Shown here in pieces: positions 16,399 to 25,368 of a stretch of DNA of 64,000 nucleotides (within the stretch, counting starts at the first letter, position 1; every line of letters begins with the position of its first letter). The position numbers were made by a program, and so were the translations under genes. The notes below the pieces were generated by a model. That model did not search any database. It had not been told where the DNA came from and saw only the letters and a list, made by a program, of their open reading frames with translations. Source of the DNA: Mucilaginibacter sp. OK098 (lineage in GTDB: Bacteria; Bacteroidota; Bacteroidia; Sphingobacteriales; Sphingobacteriaceae); NCBI RefSeq assembly GCF_900142915.1, contig NZ_FRCM01000004.1, positions 1-64,000 of the forward strand, read 5' to 3'.

Positions 16399-16719
16399 AT
16401 GAAACAAGACATATTCCAGGCCATAGCCGACCCAACACGCAGAGCAATTTTAACTTTAATTGCTATCCAGGCATTAACGCCAAATGCAATGGCAGAAAAG
16501 TTTGACATGAGCCGTCAGGCAGTGTCAAAACACATTAAAGTATTACAGGAATGCGAATTGATTAAGCCGGAGCCGTCTGGCAGAGAAATTCATTATCACT
16601 TCAATGCAAAAAAAATGCAGGAACTTGACCACTGGTTAGCCCAGTTCAGGCAAAACTGGGAAACTCAATTTAATCAACTTGACGAAGTATTATCAACTCT
16701 TAAAGAACAAAAAAAATGA
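16399..16719 (+). CDS. ArsR-family winged-helix repressor
   Basis: This 106-residue regulator ([18 protein letters not shown] start) has the ArsR winged helix: [21 protein letters not shown] is the recognition region, followed by a wing with [12 protein letters not shown]. It lacks the metal-binding ELCV-type cysteine motif, so metal sensing is unlikely. The ATG at 16399 is preferred; an in-frame TTG at 16351 lies inside an operator. Its stop overlaps the start of the SRPBCC gene by 4 bp (ATGA), so both are co-translated. It probably represses itself and the two downstream genes through the palindromes just upstream. Confidence 0.9.
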   Translation: MKQDIFQAIADPTRRAILTLIAIQALTPNAMAEKFDMSRQAVSKHIKVLQECELIKPEPSGREIHYHFNAKKMQELDHWLAQFRQNWETQFNQLDEVLSTLKEQKK

Positions 16720-17216
16720 ACAACAATTTGCTATTTGATTTTACCGTTGATAAAGCGGCGAAAACGGTATTTATAACAAGGGAATTTAATGCCGGACAAT
16801 CTTTGGTTTGGGATGCTTTTACTAAGCCAGAATTACTGGACCAATGGGGAGCACCCGCACCTATGCGCGCCAAAACCAAGTATATGGATTTTAAGGTTGG
16901 GGGGCGCCGGTTTTATGCTATGATAAGCCCCGATGGACAGGAGCGCTGGGGGGTCCAGGAATACACTTCCATTACCCCGAAAACTAATTTTAAAATGTAT
17001 AATTCTTTTGCAGACAAAGACGAAAACCGGGAGTTGCCGGGTTCTGAATGGGATTACAATTTCAGCGAACAAAATGGCGTAACAAAGGTGAGTATTACCA
17101 TTTTTAATGAGTCGTTTGAACGTATGGAGAAAATACTCGATGGCTTCACGATAGGGTTTAAAATGATATTAACAAACCTGGAAGAGCTGTTAACAACCTT
17201 ATCGCAGAAATTATAA
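16716..17216 (+). CDS. SRPBCC/AHSA1-like ligand-binding protein
   Basis: The 166-residue protein has the START/Bet v1-like fold of the activator-of-Hsp90-ATPase-1-like family. [28 protein letters not shown] is typical of the first strand and helices, and [16 protein letters not shown] is the C-terminal helix. These proteins often pair with an ArsR repressor and bind hydrophobic small molecules, but the ligand is unknown. A paralogous pair lies at 33095-33875 with the same operator layout. Confidence 0.85.
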   Translation: MNNNLLFDFTVDKAAKTVFITREFNAGQSLVWDAFTKPELLDQWGAPAPMRAKTKYMDFKVGGRRFYAMISPDGQERWGVQEYTSITPKTNFKMYNSFADKDENRELPGSEWDYNFSEQNGVTKVSITIFNESFERMEKILDGFTIGFKMILTNLEELLTTLSQKL

Positions 17217-17266
17217 GAAATGAATTTTACAAAGCAAAAAAAATCAACAATTAAAAAATAAAAATT

Positions 17267-17701
17267 ATGAGAACAATTAATCCCTGGATCAACTTCAATG
17301 GCAATGCCGAAGAAGCATTCACTTTTTACAAATCAGTTTTTGGCGGAGAGTTCACAAAGATCATTCGTTTCAAGGAACTATCAAGCCCTGAATTTACGGT
17401 GCCGGAAAATGAGGCAAACAAAGTAATGCGCATTGCCTTGCCCATTGGCAAACACGATGTGTTAATAGCCAATGACGTTCCCGAATTTATGGGACGGGTA
17501 AGCGAAAATGAAAACAGGTCTAAAATATCGGTTAGTGCCGAAAGTCGTGAAGAAGCAGACAAGATATTTAACGGACTATCAGCAGGCGGAGATGTTGAAG
17601 GGCCGATTGGAGAAGGTCCCTGGGGTACATACGCCGGAATGTTTAGAGACAAATATGGTATTGAATGGATTGTGGAATTTGACCCGGGTTATAACGGATA
17701 A
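17267..17701 (+). CDS. VOC-family (PhnB/glyoxalase-like) protein
   Basis: The 144-residue protein begins INPWINFNGNAEEAFTFYKS and ends GPWGTYAGMFRDKYGIEWIVEF, both hallmarks of the PhnB/3-demethylubiquinone-methyltransferase-like branch of the vicinal oxygen chelate fold. The active site may bind a divalent metal, but the function of this branch is mostly unknown. It follows the SRPBCC gene by 50 bp and is probably part of the ArsR-controlled unit. Confidence 0.85.
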   Translation: MRTINPWINFNGNAEEAFTFYKSVFGGEFTKIIRFKELSSPEFTVPENEANKVMRIALPIGKHDVLIANDVPEFMGRVSENENRSKISVSAESREEADKIFNGLSAGGDVEGPIGEGPWGTYAGMFRDKYGIEWIVEFDPGYNG

Positions 17702-17795
17702 ATTTAACCGGAGAAAAACACTTTTATAAAAGCTCATTTTGAAAAAGATGGGCTTTTGAGTTTTAGGTGCATTTTTTAAATTATAAATAACACGC

Positions 17796-17980
17796 CGGCA
17801 AAGCGTTCCATTTTCGCACACGGAACGGGTGGAACACTGTGTAAAATTCTGATTATCAGCGCTATTTATTTTTATCCTATAGTAAGTAACTGATAATCAA
17901 ATGTTTCAATATTTATACTTTCCGGCAGTTTGTTGTAATTTATTCATAATCAGCGTGTTTCATTTTTTGAGTTGATTGAA
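17796..17980 (+). repeat. Dispersed intergenic repeat, copy C
   Basis: This is the second full-length copy of the element at 16011: CGGCAAAGCGTTCCATTTT start, GGAAC.GGTGGAACAC, CTGATTATCAG, then a conserved right half with ACTGATAATCAAATGTTT and GTTTGTTGTAATTTA. It fills most of the 443-bp gap between 17701 and 18145. A short remainder (17981-18144) shows nothing recognisable except the promoter region of the next gene. Confidence 0.8.
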
Positions 17981-18144
17981 ATTTCCCCACAGGTCTAAGT
18001 TTAGCGCTGCGTAACTAAACCGGGCAGAAAATTCAATTCTGACTTTTAATCAATTTCTGGAAAATAATAAATGCTATTCCATCGTGATTAAGGCGGTTTT
18101 ATCTGTTATCTTTAGCCTTTCAAACCCTAAACAAACCTAAAAGC

Positions 18145-18441
18145 ATGGCTAATAAAATCACAGCAAGATTTACCAATAATACAGACAAGACGATACGGAT
18201 AGTAATTTTTGAAGTCACAGAAAATGAAAATGGTGAAAAAATCCGAACCGTTGTGTTTGCAGGTGCCGTTCCATCTTATGCATATGCAAGTGTTGAACTG
18301 GACAATACTATTAGACCTTGGGCCTCTATTGCCACCAAAAACTATACGATTGGTGAGATTATAAATGCGGACAGTACTGAAAGAGAAATCGAATTGAGGG
18401 ATTTTGCAGATGGGGTATATAATTTAGAATATTGGCGCTAA
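18145..18441 (+). CDS. Small hypothetical beta-rich protein
   Basis: A 98-residue protein that I do not recognise. The alternating hydrophobic pattern (ITARFTNNTDKTIRIVIFEV, YAYASVELDN, YNLEYWR) suggests a small beta-sandwich. No signal peptide, cysteines or catalytic motifs are visible. It has its own terminator 30 bp downstream and is probably monocistronic. Confidence 0.65.
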   Translation: MANKITARFTNNTDKTIRIVIFEVTENENGEKIRTVVFAGAVPSYAYASVELDNTIRPWASIATKNYTIGEIINADSTEREIELRDFADGVYNLEYWR

Positions 18442-18470
18442 AAAACTGAAACAGTTAAAATATTATTTGG

Positions 18471-18496
18471 GCCACACTAATTGTGGCTTTTATTTT
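18471..18496 (+). terminator. Rho-independent terminator
   Basis: GCCACA and TGTGGC pair around CTAAT, followed by TTTTATTTT. It ends transcription of the small gene at 18145. Confidence 0.85.
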
Positions 18497-18756
18497 ACCC
18501 CCCGCTGCCGCCCCGATTTATCGGGGTGGCCCGCTGACAGGTATATAAGCGAAAAGTAATCCGCCATATAGCCTAATCAATTATAACCTTAACCAATCCT
18601 TTTATACCACAATAATCTCTTGCGCTGCTATATAGATACTCATAATCGTTTTCTACAAAGCCGGCTTCTACCGGTCCACAGGACTCCTACCGGATTATCA
18701 TGAGTATAGTCCATTTTTTGCTGAATAAAACTAAAAATATAAACTTTACGTGATAG
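18497..18756. other. Non-coding gap with a short hairpin
   Basis: CCCCGATTTATCGGGG at 18511-18526 forms a six-pair hairpin. Apart from this, the gap between two convergent genes shows no feature I can name. Confidence 0.5.
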
Positions 18757-19254
18757 TTATTGGGAATGTCTGTTTTCAATGCTAATATCGTAGCGAGTAC
18801 TGTCAGATATCTTGCCTTTGCCTAGAGTTACTTTAAAAGCAAAGTTTGTGTATGCTAACCAAATAATGTTGTTACTGGTTGTTTTGTCTCTAAATGTGTA
18901 ATTGTGAGTTTTTAAATAATTGTAACAATTAATATAATCTTCAAAGCTCTTTGTTCCATACTCAATATAGAGTCTATAGTTGCCTCTTGTTACTATTTTC
19001 AAAGTTCTGCTATGGTCGACTTTATTTATGTAAGTTGCTGCTAATGTTATGGAATCAAGCGATGAGTTTTCGGAAAACTCAAATCCTCTTTTAAGCATGT
19101 ATTTATCAACTTCGCCATCATCGTTTATTTGTATTAAATTGACTAAATCAAACATTTCAAATGTATTTGAATGTGATTTTGTTGCCTTTTTTTTAGTTTG
19201 ACTAAATGAATGATGACAAACGAATAAGCATATTACAATTATTGAAAGTTTCAT
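18757..19254 (-). CDS. Secreted protein of unknown function
   Basis: This 165-residue protein has a clear signal peptide (MKLSIIVICLFVCHHSFSQ) with a Bacteroidetes-like cleavage after Ser-Gln. The mature part is basic at its N-terminus (TKKKATKSH), then mixed alpha/beta. I do not recognise a family. It is divergent from the SIR2-like gene with a 198-bp gap. Codon use and lower GC resemble the neighbouring accessory genes. Confidence 0.7.
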   Translation of the reverse strand: MKLSIIVICLFVCHHSFSQTKKKATKSHSNTFEMFDLVNLIQINDDGEVDKYMLKRGFEFSENSSLDSITLAATYINKVDHSRTLKIVTRGNYRLYIEYGTKSFEDYINCYNYLKTHNYTFRDKTTSNNIIWLAYTNFAFKVTLGKGKISDSTRYDISIENRHSQ

Positions 19255-19452
19255 TCAGCCTTTTTTAGTTTTTTTCGGAGTTTAAAGATAATAAAGATTG
19301 GTTATAGGCTAGCGCCAAATAGTAAACTAGTGATTTCGTTACTTTAAGATTTTACTTCACCATGCCGCTCCTATTCCTCTACTTGGATAATATTACCTGC
19401 GGAATAATTATATTCGATCAATCATATAAACCAATTTATTAACAATTTATTC

Positions 19453-20322
19453 ATGAAAGACTTTGCTCTCCTTATTGGCAACGATATCAACAACATTAGA
19501 CCTGGCAAAAGCTGGAAAGAATTATTAGATGATATTACTACCTATTGTGGTGTTAGTCATATCAACAGAGATGACAAGCCATTTCCTATGCTCTATGAAG
19601 AGATATTTCTAAGTGCGATCCGCACCAAAATGATGGATGAAAAAGACCTCAAAACCTATATCGCTGAGATTGTTTCTAAAATAGGACAAAATGAAATTCA
19701 CGAACGGATAAGGGCGTTAAATGTTCCACACATCATGACTACAAATTATGAGTTTTCAATTGAAGGGGAAATTCCGAAAAGTAATAGCAGCCTCGTTGTA
19801 GAAAGGCTTTATAGTATTTTTAGAAAACATGAGCTAAACGGTACAACCTACTGGCATTTGCATGGTGATTGCAATAATCCGATGTCTATTAATTTAGGCT
19901 ATGAGCATTATTGCGGAGAACTACAAAACATGAGAAATTACACAGTATCAGGTAGTACGTATAAAACTGACGGTATTTTAAAAGAAGCTCTTGTCAAACG
20001 TTTAGCCAATAAAGGGCAGGTCAATTACCAATCGTGGATTGATCTTTTTTTCACCAAGGACATTTACATATTTGGTTTAGGCCTTGACTTTGTGGAATCA
20101 GACCTTTGGTGGCTTATCACGTACCGAGCAAGAAGCAAGTATTATAAAAACAAATTCCAAGTAAACAATAAAATTACCTATTTCATCCCTATAGAATATG
20201 AAGTCCGTTCAAAAGCAAAATTAGAAATATTACGAGCGAATGACGTTCAGGTAGCGGTTGTTAATCAACCTAAAGGACTATCCTTTTACAAGGATATTTT
20301 AAATAATCTCAATAAACTGTAA
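19453..20322 (+). CDS. SIR2-like domain protein, candidate NAD-cleaving defence protein
   Basis: The 289-residue protein carries the core motifs of SIR2-like proteins: LLIGNDINN near residue 6 (nucleotide-binding loop), MTTNYEFSIE near 95, YWHLHGD (H137, equivalent of the catalytic His) and FGLGLDFVESDLWW near 207. There is no zinc ribbon as in deacetylase sirtuins. In bacteria such proteins are frequently NADases of antiphage systems (Thoeris, DSR, SIR2-associated Argonaute). No partner of a named system is adjacent, so it may act alone or with the convergent channel-like gene. The role is inferred from the family. Confidence 0.75.
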   Translation: MKDFALLIGNDINNIRPGKSWKELLDDITTYCGVSHINRDDKPFPMLYEEIFLSAIRTKMMDEKDLKTYIAEIVSKIGQNEIHERIRALNVPHIMTTNYEFSIEGEIPKSNSSLVVERLYSIFRKHELNGTTYWHLHGDCNNPMSINLGYEHYCGELQNMRNYTVSGSTYKTDGILKEALVKRLANKGQVNYQSWIDLFFTKDIYIFGLGLDFVESDLWWLITYRARSKYYKNKFQVNNKITYFIPIEYEVRSKAKLEILRANDVQVAVVNQPKGLSFYKDILNNLNKL

Positions 20323-20348
20323 AAAAATACTTATACCCTGACATTTAC

Positions 20349-21071
20349 TTATTCGTCTAACACCCCTCGATCCAATTTCCCTACAATATTGCCGAAGATG
20401 ATAACAACCAGGGCTAATGTTACCATAATTTCTGTGATGACTATCTTTTGTACAAATTCATCGCGTGGAGAAATATCTCCATAACCAATGGTTGCAGCGG
20501 TAACAAAGCTGAAATAGATCACTTGATTTGGGCCAAGATGGAAATCCTTAATTTTCAAGTTTTCTGGCTTAAGGCCATCGGAAACAATAAATACTGATTC
20601 TTTGCACAATGGTTTGGCATAATCATAGTAATTGTATATGGCGGCAAAGCACAGAACAATTTCCATGTAATTGAGGAAAGCCAATATAAAATTTCGTTTA
20701 TAACTGAGTGGGTCACTCCATAAATAACGCAAAAAAATGCCAGATAACAACGCATGTAATGTGTCAACTGATAAGTAAATTAAAATCCATACAACAGCTC
20801 CATCGGTAGTAAAACCTTTTTGAATACTGTAATAAATCAATACCAATTTAGATACCGCGTAACACTCGATAGCTACCCTACGTACCCATACAGACAAACC
20901 ATCAGTTGCTGTTTTTACCATGCTATCGAGGCAAAAAAAAGCTGTAACCTGCAATAAGAACCTGACTAACCACTGCAAACCAAACGCAGGTTTATGTTTA
21001 TTCTGGCATATAGTAAGCAAATAGTTCCAGTTAGTTTCAAAAAATGGTTTGGATTCTCTCGTTTCGGACAT
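20349..21071 (-). CDS. Potassium-channel-like membrane protein
   Basis: The 240-residue membrane protein has about four hydrophobic N-terminal segments and a C-terminal pore domain. The pore loop contains the K+ selectivity signature TIGYGD (near residues 194-199), followed by a last helix (TEIMVTLALVVIIFGNIVG). No cytoplasmic regulatory domain follows, so it ends soon after the inner helix. The ATG at 21071 is chosen over an upstream TTG. It is convergent with the SIR2-like gene, 26 bp apart. Confidence 0.8.
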   Translation of the reverse strand: MSETRESKPFFETNWNYLLTICQNKHKPAFGLQWLVRFLLQVTAFFCLDSMVKTATDGLSVWVRRVAIECYAVSKLVLIYYSIQKGFTTDGAVVWILIYLSVDTLHALLSGIFLRYLWSDPLSYKRNFILAFLNYMEIVLCFAAIYNYYDYAKPLCKESVFIVSDGLKPENLKIKDFHLGPNQVIYFSFVTAATIGYGDISPRDEFVQKIVITEIMVTLALVVIIFGNIVGKLDRGVLDE

Positions 21072-21293
21072 GCTCAAATATCTAAGCCTCAAATGTAAGT
21101 ATTCCCCCAGCGTTCATAATAAGCGGTAAGATTACTATTTTCAAGAGGGCGTCTTATAAATATGTTTTGAGCAAGAACACGCAGATTTGGGTAAAATATG
21201 ATGTACGCTTATCTTAAAGCATCATTATGGCATTAGCAGGCATACACATCTCCCCGGCATTCATCGCATGCTCAAACCAGTCAGGAGTAAAAA

Positions 21294-22298
21294 TCATTGG
21301 TAAAACCAGCCAAGCTCGCCAATTGGTGACCAAAATGCGTATTTAATATACTTGTTCCTGCGTTGTTGTTTAGGAATGAATCTCAAGCAATATGGCATCA
21401 TCTTATCTATACATACATGCTTGCCACATAATAAAGCTAAGGTGGATTCTACCGTATATAATAGGTTTTTAGTAGTGGCATCCATCAACATTTCTAATGG
21501 CATTCTTTCAATCGTTTCCTTTCTAAAGTTTAACGATATAGTAGGTGTTAAAACATTATTGTTAAGCTGTAAGTCAAAATCGGTAATTATAACTCCGTCC
21601 TGTCGATGATCCAGACAATCTCGTAGTGCCCTTAGTTTCTTTAAAAATGGCAATACCTGCTCAATCATTTTAACAAAATCGTCTTTTTCTCCATATTCTT
21701 CTTTTAATAAGCTTAAAAAAGTATCAAAGTGGGCCTGCTTATGTAATTTTTTTTCAATAAAAAAAAGGGAGTTAATTTCCATCAATGTTTGAAGTACATG
21801 GTCTGCCTTTTGAAAAAAGGTTTTACAACGGGTTTGAATGTCAGGTATGGATGGCAGCTTATAATCAAGTTTTTGTCCTCTACGAAGTTCATATTCTTCA
21901 ATTGCTGCTTTTTCCGCTAACCTGTAACTTTCCTTTTCTTGGTTTAACTTATGTAATTCTAACAAAAGTTCAAATGACACCTCCAATGCTCTTTTAACAT
22001 CAACATAAGCTGAAATATATTCAGGTTTCATCATCTTTAGTGCCATTAAATATGTTTTGGAAGCCAGCTGAGATTCTGTACCTAAATCAATTAGCTTTTT
22101 TTGCACGTTAGCTGGCAAGTCTGGATATTCGCGTTTAGGATCAATTGTGTCAGCAAAACTTACCTCATAAATTGCTCTTTCCTTTATCACCAACATTTTA
22201 CCCTGCATATCTTTCATTTCCATAATAGCACCGTCATCCCCATCCCCGACCTCAAAATGACCGCTTTTGGTTCGCTTATCATTTACATTCATTTCCAT
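21294..22298 (-). CDS. Hypothetical alpha-helical protein
   Basis: This 334-residue protein is predicted to be mostly helical (for example SYRLAEKAAIEEYELRRGQK and FLSLLKEEYGEKDD). It has no signal peptide, membrane segment or motif I recognise. LRDCLDHRQDG near residue 230 is somewhat reminiscent of HEPN/RNase-like or Cthe-type helical segments, but this is too weak for a call. It is a single gene in an accessory region and lies 220 bp upstream of the channel gene on the same strand. Confidence 0.65.
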   Translation of the reverse strand: MEMNVNDKRTKSGHFEVGDGDDGAIMEMKDMQGKMLVIKERAIYEVSFADTIDPKREYPDLPANVQKKLIDLGTESQLASKTYLMALKMMKPEYISAYVDVKRALEVSFELLLELHKLNQEKESYRLAEKAAIEEYELRRGQKLDYKLPSIPDIQTRCKTFFQKADHVLQTLMEINSLFFIEKKLHKQAHFDTFLSLLKEEYGEKDDFVKMIEQVLPFLKKLRALRDCLDHRQDGVIITDFDLQLNNNVLTPTISLNFRKETIERMPLEMLMDATTKNLLYTVESTLALLCGKHVCIDKMMPYCLRFIPKQQRRNKYIKYAFWSPIGELGWFYQ

Positions 22299-22409
22299 TG
22301 TTATCTTCTAATTTAAAACTACATAAAAATAAATTGCAATACTATTTGTCCACATTCTTAACATTGTTAATGCATTCCCTTGCCCCTAACGTCCCCAGTG
22401 GTATTTAGT

Positions 22410-22484
22410 TGGTTATTGAATAACCAGCTAACCCCTCCTCTCACTGGCGCTGAGTATGCAGCGCCGACCTAAAGAGGTGGGGGG
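22410..22484. repeat. Two adjacent stem-loops
   Basis: TGGTTAT-TGA-ATAACCA (22410-22426) is followed by a larger imperfect palindrome (22431-22484). Its inner arms GGCGCTG/CAGCGCC are perfect and its outer arms ACCCCTCCTCT and AGAGGTGGGGGGT partly pair. It resembles the palindromic intergenic repeats seen elsewhere in the window. Confidence 0.6.
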
Positions 22485-22549
22485 TACTCTTGACACTGCT
22501 GCTAAGTTGCCAAATGCCGCTAGCCCACTTAGTAGGGATAATAACTCTC

Positions 22550-22843
22550 TCAATTCAATTTAACCACAATCAAACAACTTTCCACATCAACCTCCACCCA
22601 ATCAAATGAGTCTGCATCCGGCAAACAGTTTTCTAAACTAAATCCCTTCAGCGCTTTTCTTCTTGAACATCGCCCCAGTTTAATAATCATATCATACCTA
22701 CCACTCCCACGTGGACCTATCCATGCTTTGGTAATTATTTGTTTTATACTCGTAATGGTCCGGCTTGTAAACTGTTCATTTATCGCAGGTTCATCAACAC
22801 CATCACAGCCCCAATATTTTAACACAATGTCAGTTGATGTCAT
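22550..22843 (-). CDS. Hypothetical protein, 97 residues
   Basis: Not recognised. There is a WIGPRGSGRYDMIIKLG segment in the middle and acidic ends, no signal peptide. It lies 112 bp downstream of the 170-residue gene on the same strand. The neighbourhood of short orphan genes is typical of polymorphic immunity or accessory islands, but nothing in the sequence proves this. Confidence 0.55.
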   Translation of the reverse strand: MTSTDIVLKYWGCDGVDEPAINEQFTSRTITSIKQIITKAWIGPRGSGRYDMIIKLGRCSRRKALKGFSLENCLPDADSFDWVEVDVESCLIVVKLN

Positions 22844-22955
22844 AAAGGAATCACATAAATGATATTCAAGTGTTGAACAAAATCACCATTAAAAGAAGCC
22901 TGTACATTTATGCGTTGATCTGTCATTTATATCTGAAAAATTTTGTATTAAACCC

Positions 22956-23468
22956 TTATTCACATTTAGCTTTCCACTCCATAAAATAGTCCTTAATTAT
23001 AGTTTCAATATTTTCCCGCGTTGCCCCATCCCAATACCATTGCTGGTCCGAATAGGTCAAATCATTATAGGCCCAATACAGCAGAGAAAAGTCCTGGTGG
23101 TATGGTTCCAAATCGTTATCCAAATACACGTCCTTTATAATACAGAGGACGTTAACTGCTTTTAGTTTTCCGTCAAGCACCGCGCTAACTAAGTAACAAA
23201 CGTAATTTTTATACACTTGCTCGCGGTCGTCCCAAGTCAAATTAAGTTCGTTAAGAACTTTATCAGCCAGGCTTTGTACTTCAAATTGGTTATAAGGCTC
23301 TGTCTCTCCGGCAAGCATTACCAAATTTTCCGTTTCAAACCCTGCAACAAGCATATCATAAGCCCAATCAATCCATTTCTTACAAACAGGCCGTTCAAGC
23401 ATCTTAAACAATAATATTTCTGCGGTTGAGGGTATGGGTTTCATTTTCTGTTTACTTATATCATTCAT
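22956..23468 (-). CDS. Hypothetical protein, 170 residues
   Basis: Not recognised. The protein is acidic, rich in Trp and Tyr (LLYWAYNDLTYSDQQWYWDG near 130-149) and has no signal peptide. This composition is common among small immunity-type or DUF proteins of contact-dependent toxin loci, but no toxin gene is adjacent. It is followed by the 97-residue gene on the same strand. Confidence 0.6.
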   Translation of the reverse strand: MNDISKQKMKPIPSTAEILLFKMLERPVCKKWIDWAYDMLVAGFETENLVMLAGETEPYNQFEVQSLADKVLNELNLTWDDREQVYKNYVCYLVSAVLDGKLKAVNVLCIIKDVYLDNDLEPYHQDFSLLYWAYNDLTYSDQQWYWDGATRENIETIIKDYFMEWKAKCE

Positions 23469-23480
23469 TTTAAACTAATC

Positions 23481-23603
23481 CACGTCATGCCGAATTTATT
23501 TCGGCACCCCACACGCTAAGTCTACACCATGTATTGGCGGGCGCAGACTTAGCATCCGGGTTACCTTTATGATGGGGTGCCGAAACAAGTTCTGCATGAC
23601 GTG
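23481..23603. repeat. Long palindromic repeat (REP-like stem-loop)
   Basis: The outer arms (about 33 bp, starting CACGTCATGC and containing TTTCGGCACCCCA) pair with the reverse complement at the right end. Inner arms GCTAAGTCTAC and GCAGACTTAGC also pair. The whole folds into one long hairpin between the 170-residue gene and rtcB. Similar CGTCATGC..TTTCGGCACCCC palindromes are common intergenic repeats in this group, as I recall. Confidence 0.85.
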
Positions 23604-23649
23604 AAGTTGAACTGCCAACTGCCCACTCAAAACAGCCCACTCCTTCCCC

Positions 23650-25098
23650 TCAGTCCTCCGGCCTTTCCCTTGCATCCGCCATTCTCACAATCCTCGGCTC
23701 AAATTTTGCCAATACCTCTACCAAATCGTTCTGCGCGGCCATAACGGTGTGGATATCCTTATAAGCCATTGGTGCTTCGTCCATATCGCTCCCCATTAGG
23801 GTAATGCGCTTATCAACTAAATTAGCGGCAATTACGGCCTTATCCAGCGTTTTAAAAGCCGCGCTTCGGCTCATTAACCGACCCGCACCGTGGCTGGCAG
23901 AGTTAATGCTCGTGGCATCGCCTTTACCGCGTACCACAAAACCGGGTGTGCTCATGCTGCCGGGGATGATCCCCAATACGCCCTCGCCTGCCGGCGTTGC
24001 GCCTTTACGGTGTACCATTACTTCTGTACCATCGGCCAGTTGCTCCTTCCAGGCAAAGTTATGGTGGTTCTCAATCATCGTTATCGGCTTAACACCTAAG
24101 GCCCGGGCCATTTTGTTGTGGATCTCGTGGTGATTGGCGCTGGCATATTCGCCGGCAAGATTCATGGCAATCCAGTATTCCTGTCCCTCGTCCTTATCCA
24201 GATCAAGCCACGCCAAATGTTTGGCTTCGGCTGGGAGCTTGGTTTTGCTCATGGCAATTTTGCTGTAATGGCCGGCAACTGTACCACCAAAGCCGCGTGA
24301 GCCGGAGTGAGAAAGCAAAGCCAAATATTTACCTGCCGGGATCCCAGCTAAAGCACCTACAGCAATAGTCAGCTCGCCCCATTCCACAAAATGGTTGCCG
24401 GTACCGCTGGTTCCTAACTGTGCATAAGCTTTATCCTTTAAAGAACGGATCACCTTAGTTTCACCCCATGTTTTGCTGTCAAACAAAGAACTATCGAAAT
24501 ACGATTTGGTAGTACACCCGATGCCAAAGTAAGTATTATCTACCAGCATGTTTTTCAACTTGTCGGTTTCAATATCCACGGCTTCGGCAGGCAGATCAAA
24601 AATACTTAAACACATCCTGCAGGCAATGTCCACCCCTACCGCAAACGGAATAATGGTATTTGCCGTAGTGGCCAGTACCCCGCCGATTGGCAAACCATAA
24701 CCCTGGTGCGCATCGGGCATAAGGGCGCCCGCAACAGCAATGGGTAATTGCACCGCTGTCCGCATCTGTGCTAAGGCGCCCACTTCAATATGTTCCAATC
24801 CCCACACAGGGAAATCGGCAATCTTTTCCTTCAGTTTAAAGTTGCTTCGCTCCTGCTTTACAAACTTGCCTTCCTTACGCATGGCAATCACATCTTCGGC
24901 CAGGTTCTTGAACTTTCCACCTTTCTTTAAAGCATAAGGCATCGGGTCGTCAATCAGGGCTTCCAAATTGGCCAGGATCTCCGGCTTACTCATCACCCCA
25001 TGCTTTAACAACCCGTTAGCCACACGACTAAAGTTTATTAATACCTCCACATCGTTAATACCCAATGCCTTTAATTCGTTGTTGCCTATTTTTTCCAT
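23650..25098 (-). CDS. rtcB: RNA-splicing ligase RtcB
   Basis: The 482-residue protein joins RNA 3'-phosphate or 2',3'-cyclic phosphate ends to 5'-OH ends using GTP and Mn2+. All active-site segments are present: GVDIACRM (D157, C160), GTSGTGNHFVEWGE (H236), LLSHSGSRG (H264), MIENHHNF (H345/H346) and SASHGAGR (H403, the residue that becomes guanylylated). Length is that of the standard family. No rtcA cyclase or archease is adjacent. It is divergent from the WYL-kptA operon. Its leader carries a 180-bp palindrome starting 16 bp upstream of the ATG, and its promoter motif is shared with the Ro60 gene. Confidence 0.97.
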   Translation of the reverse strand: MEKIGNNELKALGINDVEVLINFSRVANGLLKHGVMSKPEILANLEALIDDPMPYALKKGGKFKNLAEDVIAMRKEGKFVKQERSNFKLKEKIADFPVWGLEHIEVGALAQMRTAVQLPIAVAGALMPDAHQGYGLPIGGVLATTANTIIPFAVGVDIACRMCLSIFDLPAEAVDIETDKLKNMLVDNTYFGIGCTTKSYFDSSLFDSKTWGETKVIRSLKDKAYAQLGTSGTGNHFVEWGELTIAVGALAGIPAGKYLALLSHSGSRGFGGTVAGHYSKIAMSKTKLPAEAKHLAWLDLDKDEGQEYWIAMNLAGEYASANHHEIHNKMARALGVKPITMIENHHNFAWKEQLADGTEVMVHRKGATPAGEGVLGIIPGSMSTPGFVVRGKGDATSINSASHGAGRLMSRSAAFKTLDKAVIAANLVDKRITLMGSDMDEAPMAYKDIHTVMAAQNDLVEVLAKFEPRIVRMADARERPED

Positions 25099-25113
25099 TT
25101 TATTCTTTATTGT

Positions 25114-25290
25114 TTTTTCTTACCCGCTGCCGCGCAGCAGAGAGGGTCGCCCAGCGCAGCATCGGCGGGGTGAGTCAAACCGCCAGTGCTTTAACGTCGT
25201 GCATTTGCGTTAATATCGCGCGCAGAATTGACTCACCCGACATTGCTTCGCTCGTCGACCTCTCTTCGCTGCGCGTAAAGAGGTAAGAAA
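25114..25290. repeat. Large imperfect palindrome in the rtcB leader
   Basis: The left arm from TTTCTTACCCGCTGC through GAGGGTCG..GGGGTGAGTCAA is the imperfect reverse complement of the right arm (TTGACTCACCC..CGACCTCTC...GGTAAGAAA). The arms are about 70 bp each, with many compensating changes. It lies between the shared promoter motif at 25369 and the rtcB start codon at 25098, so the rtcB mRNA leader would fold into a long hairpin. It looks like an inserted palindromic repeat. Confidence 0.85.
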
Positions 25291-25368
25291 AATTATTAAT
25301 CATTTACCCTTCCGCCGCCATTCACCCACCCTTTCTCACATTCAACACAACAAAATAAAACCCCAAGT

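Noticed and set aside
19453..20322. Complete Thoeris, DSR or Argonaute system
   Set aside because: Only the SIR2-like protein is found; no TIR, DSR-type helical domain or Argonaute gene is adjacent.
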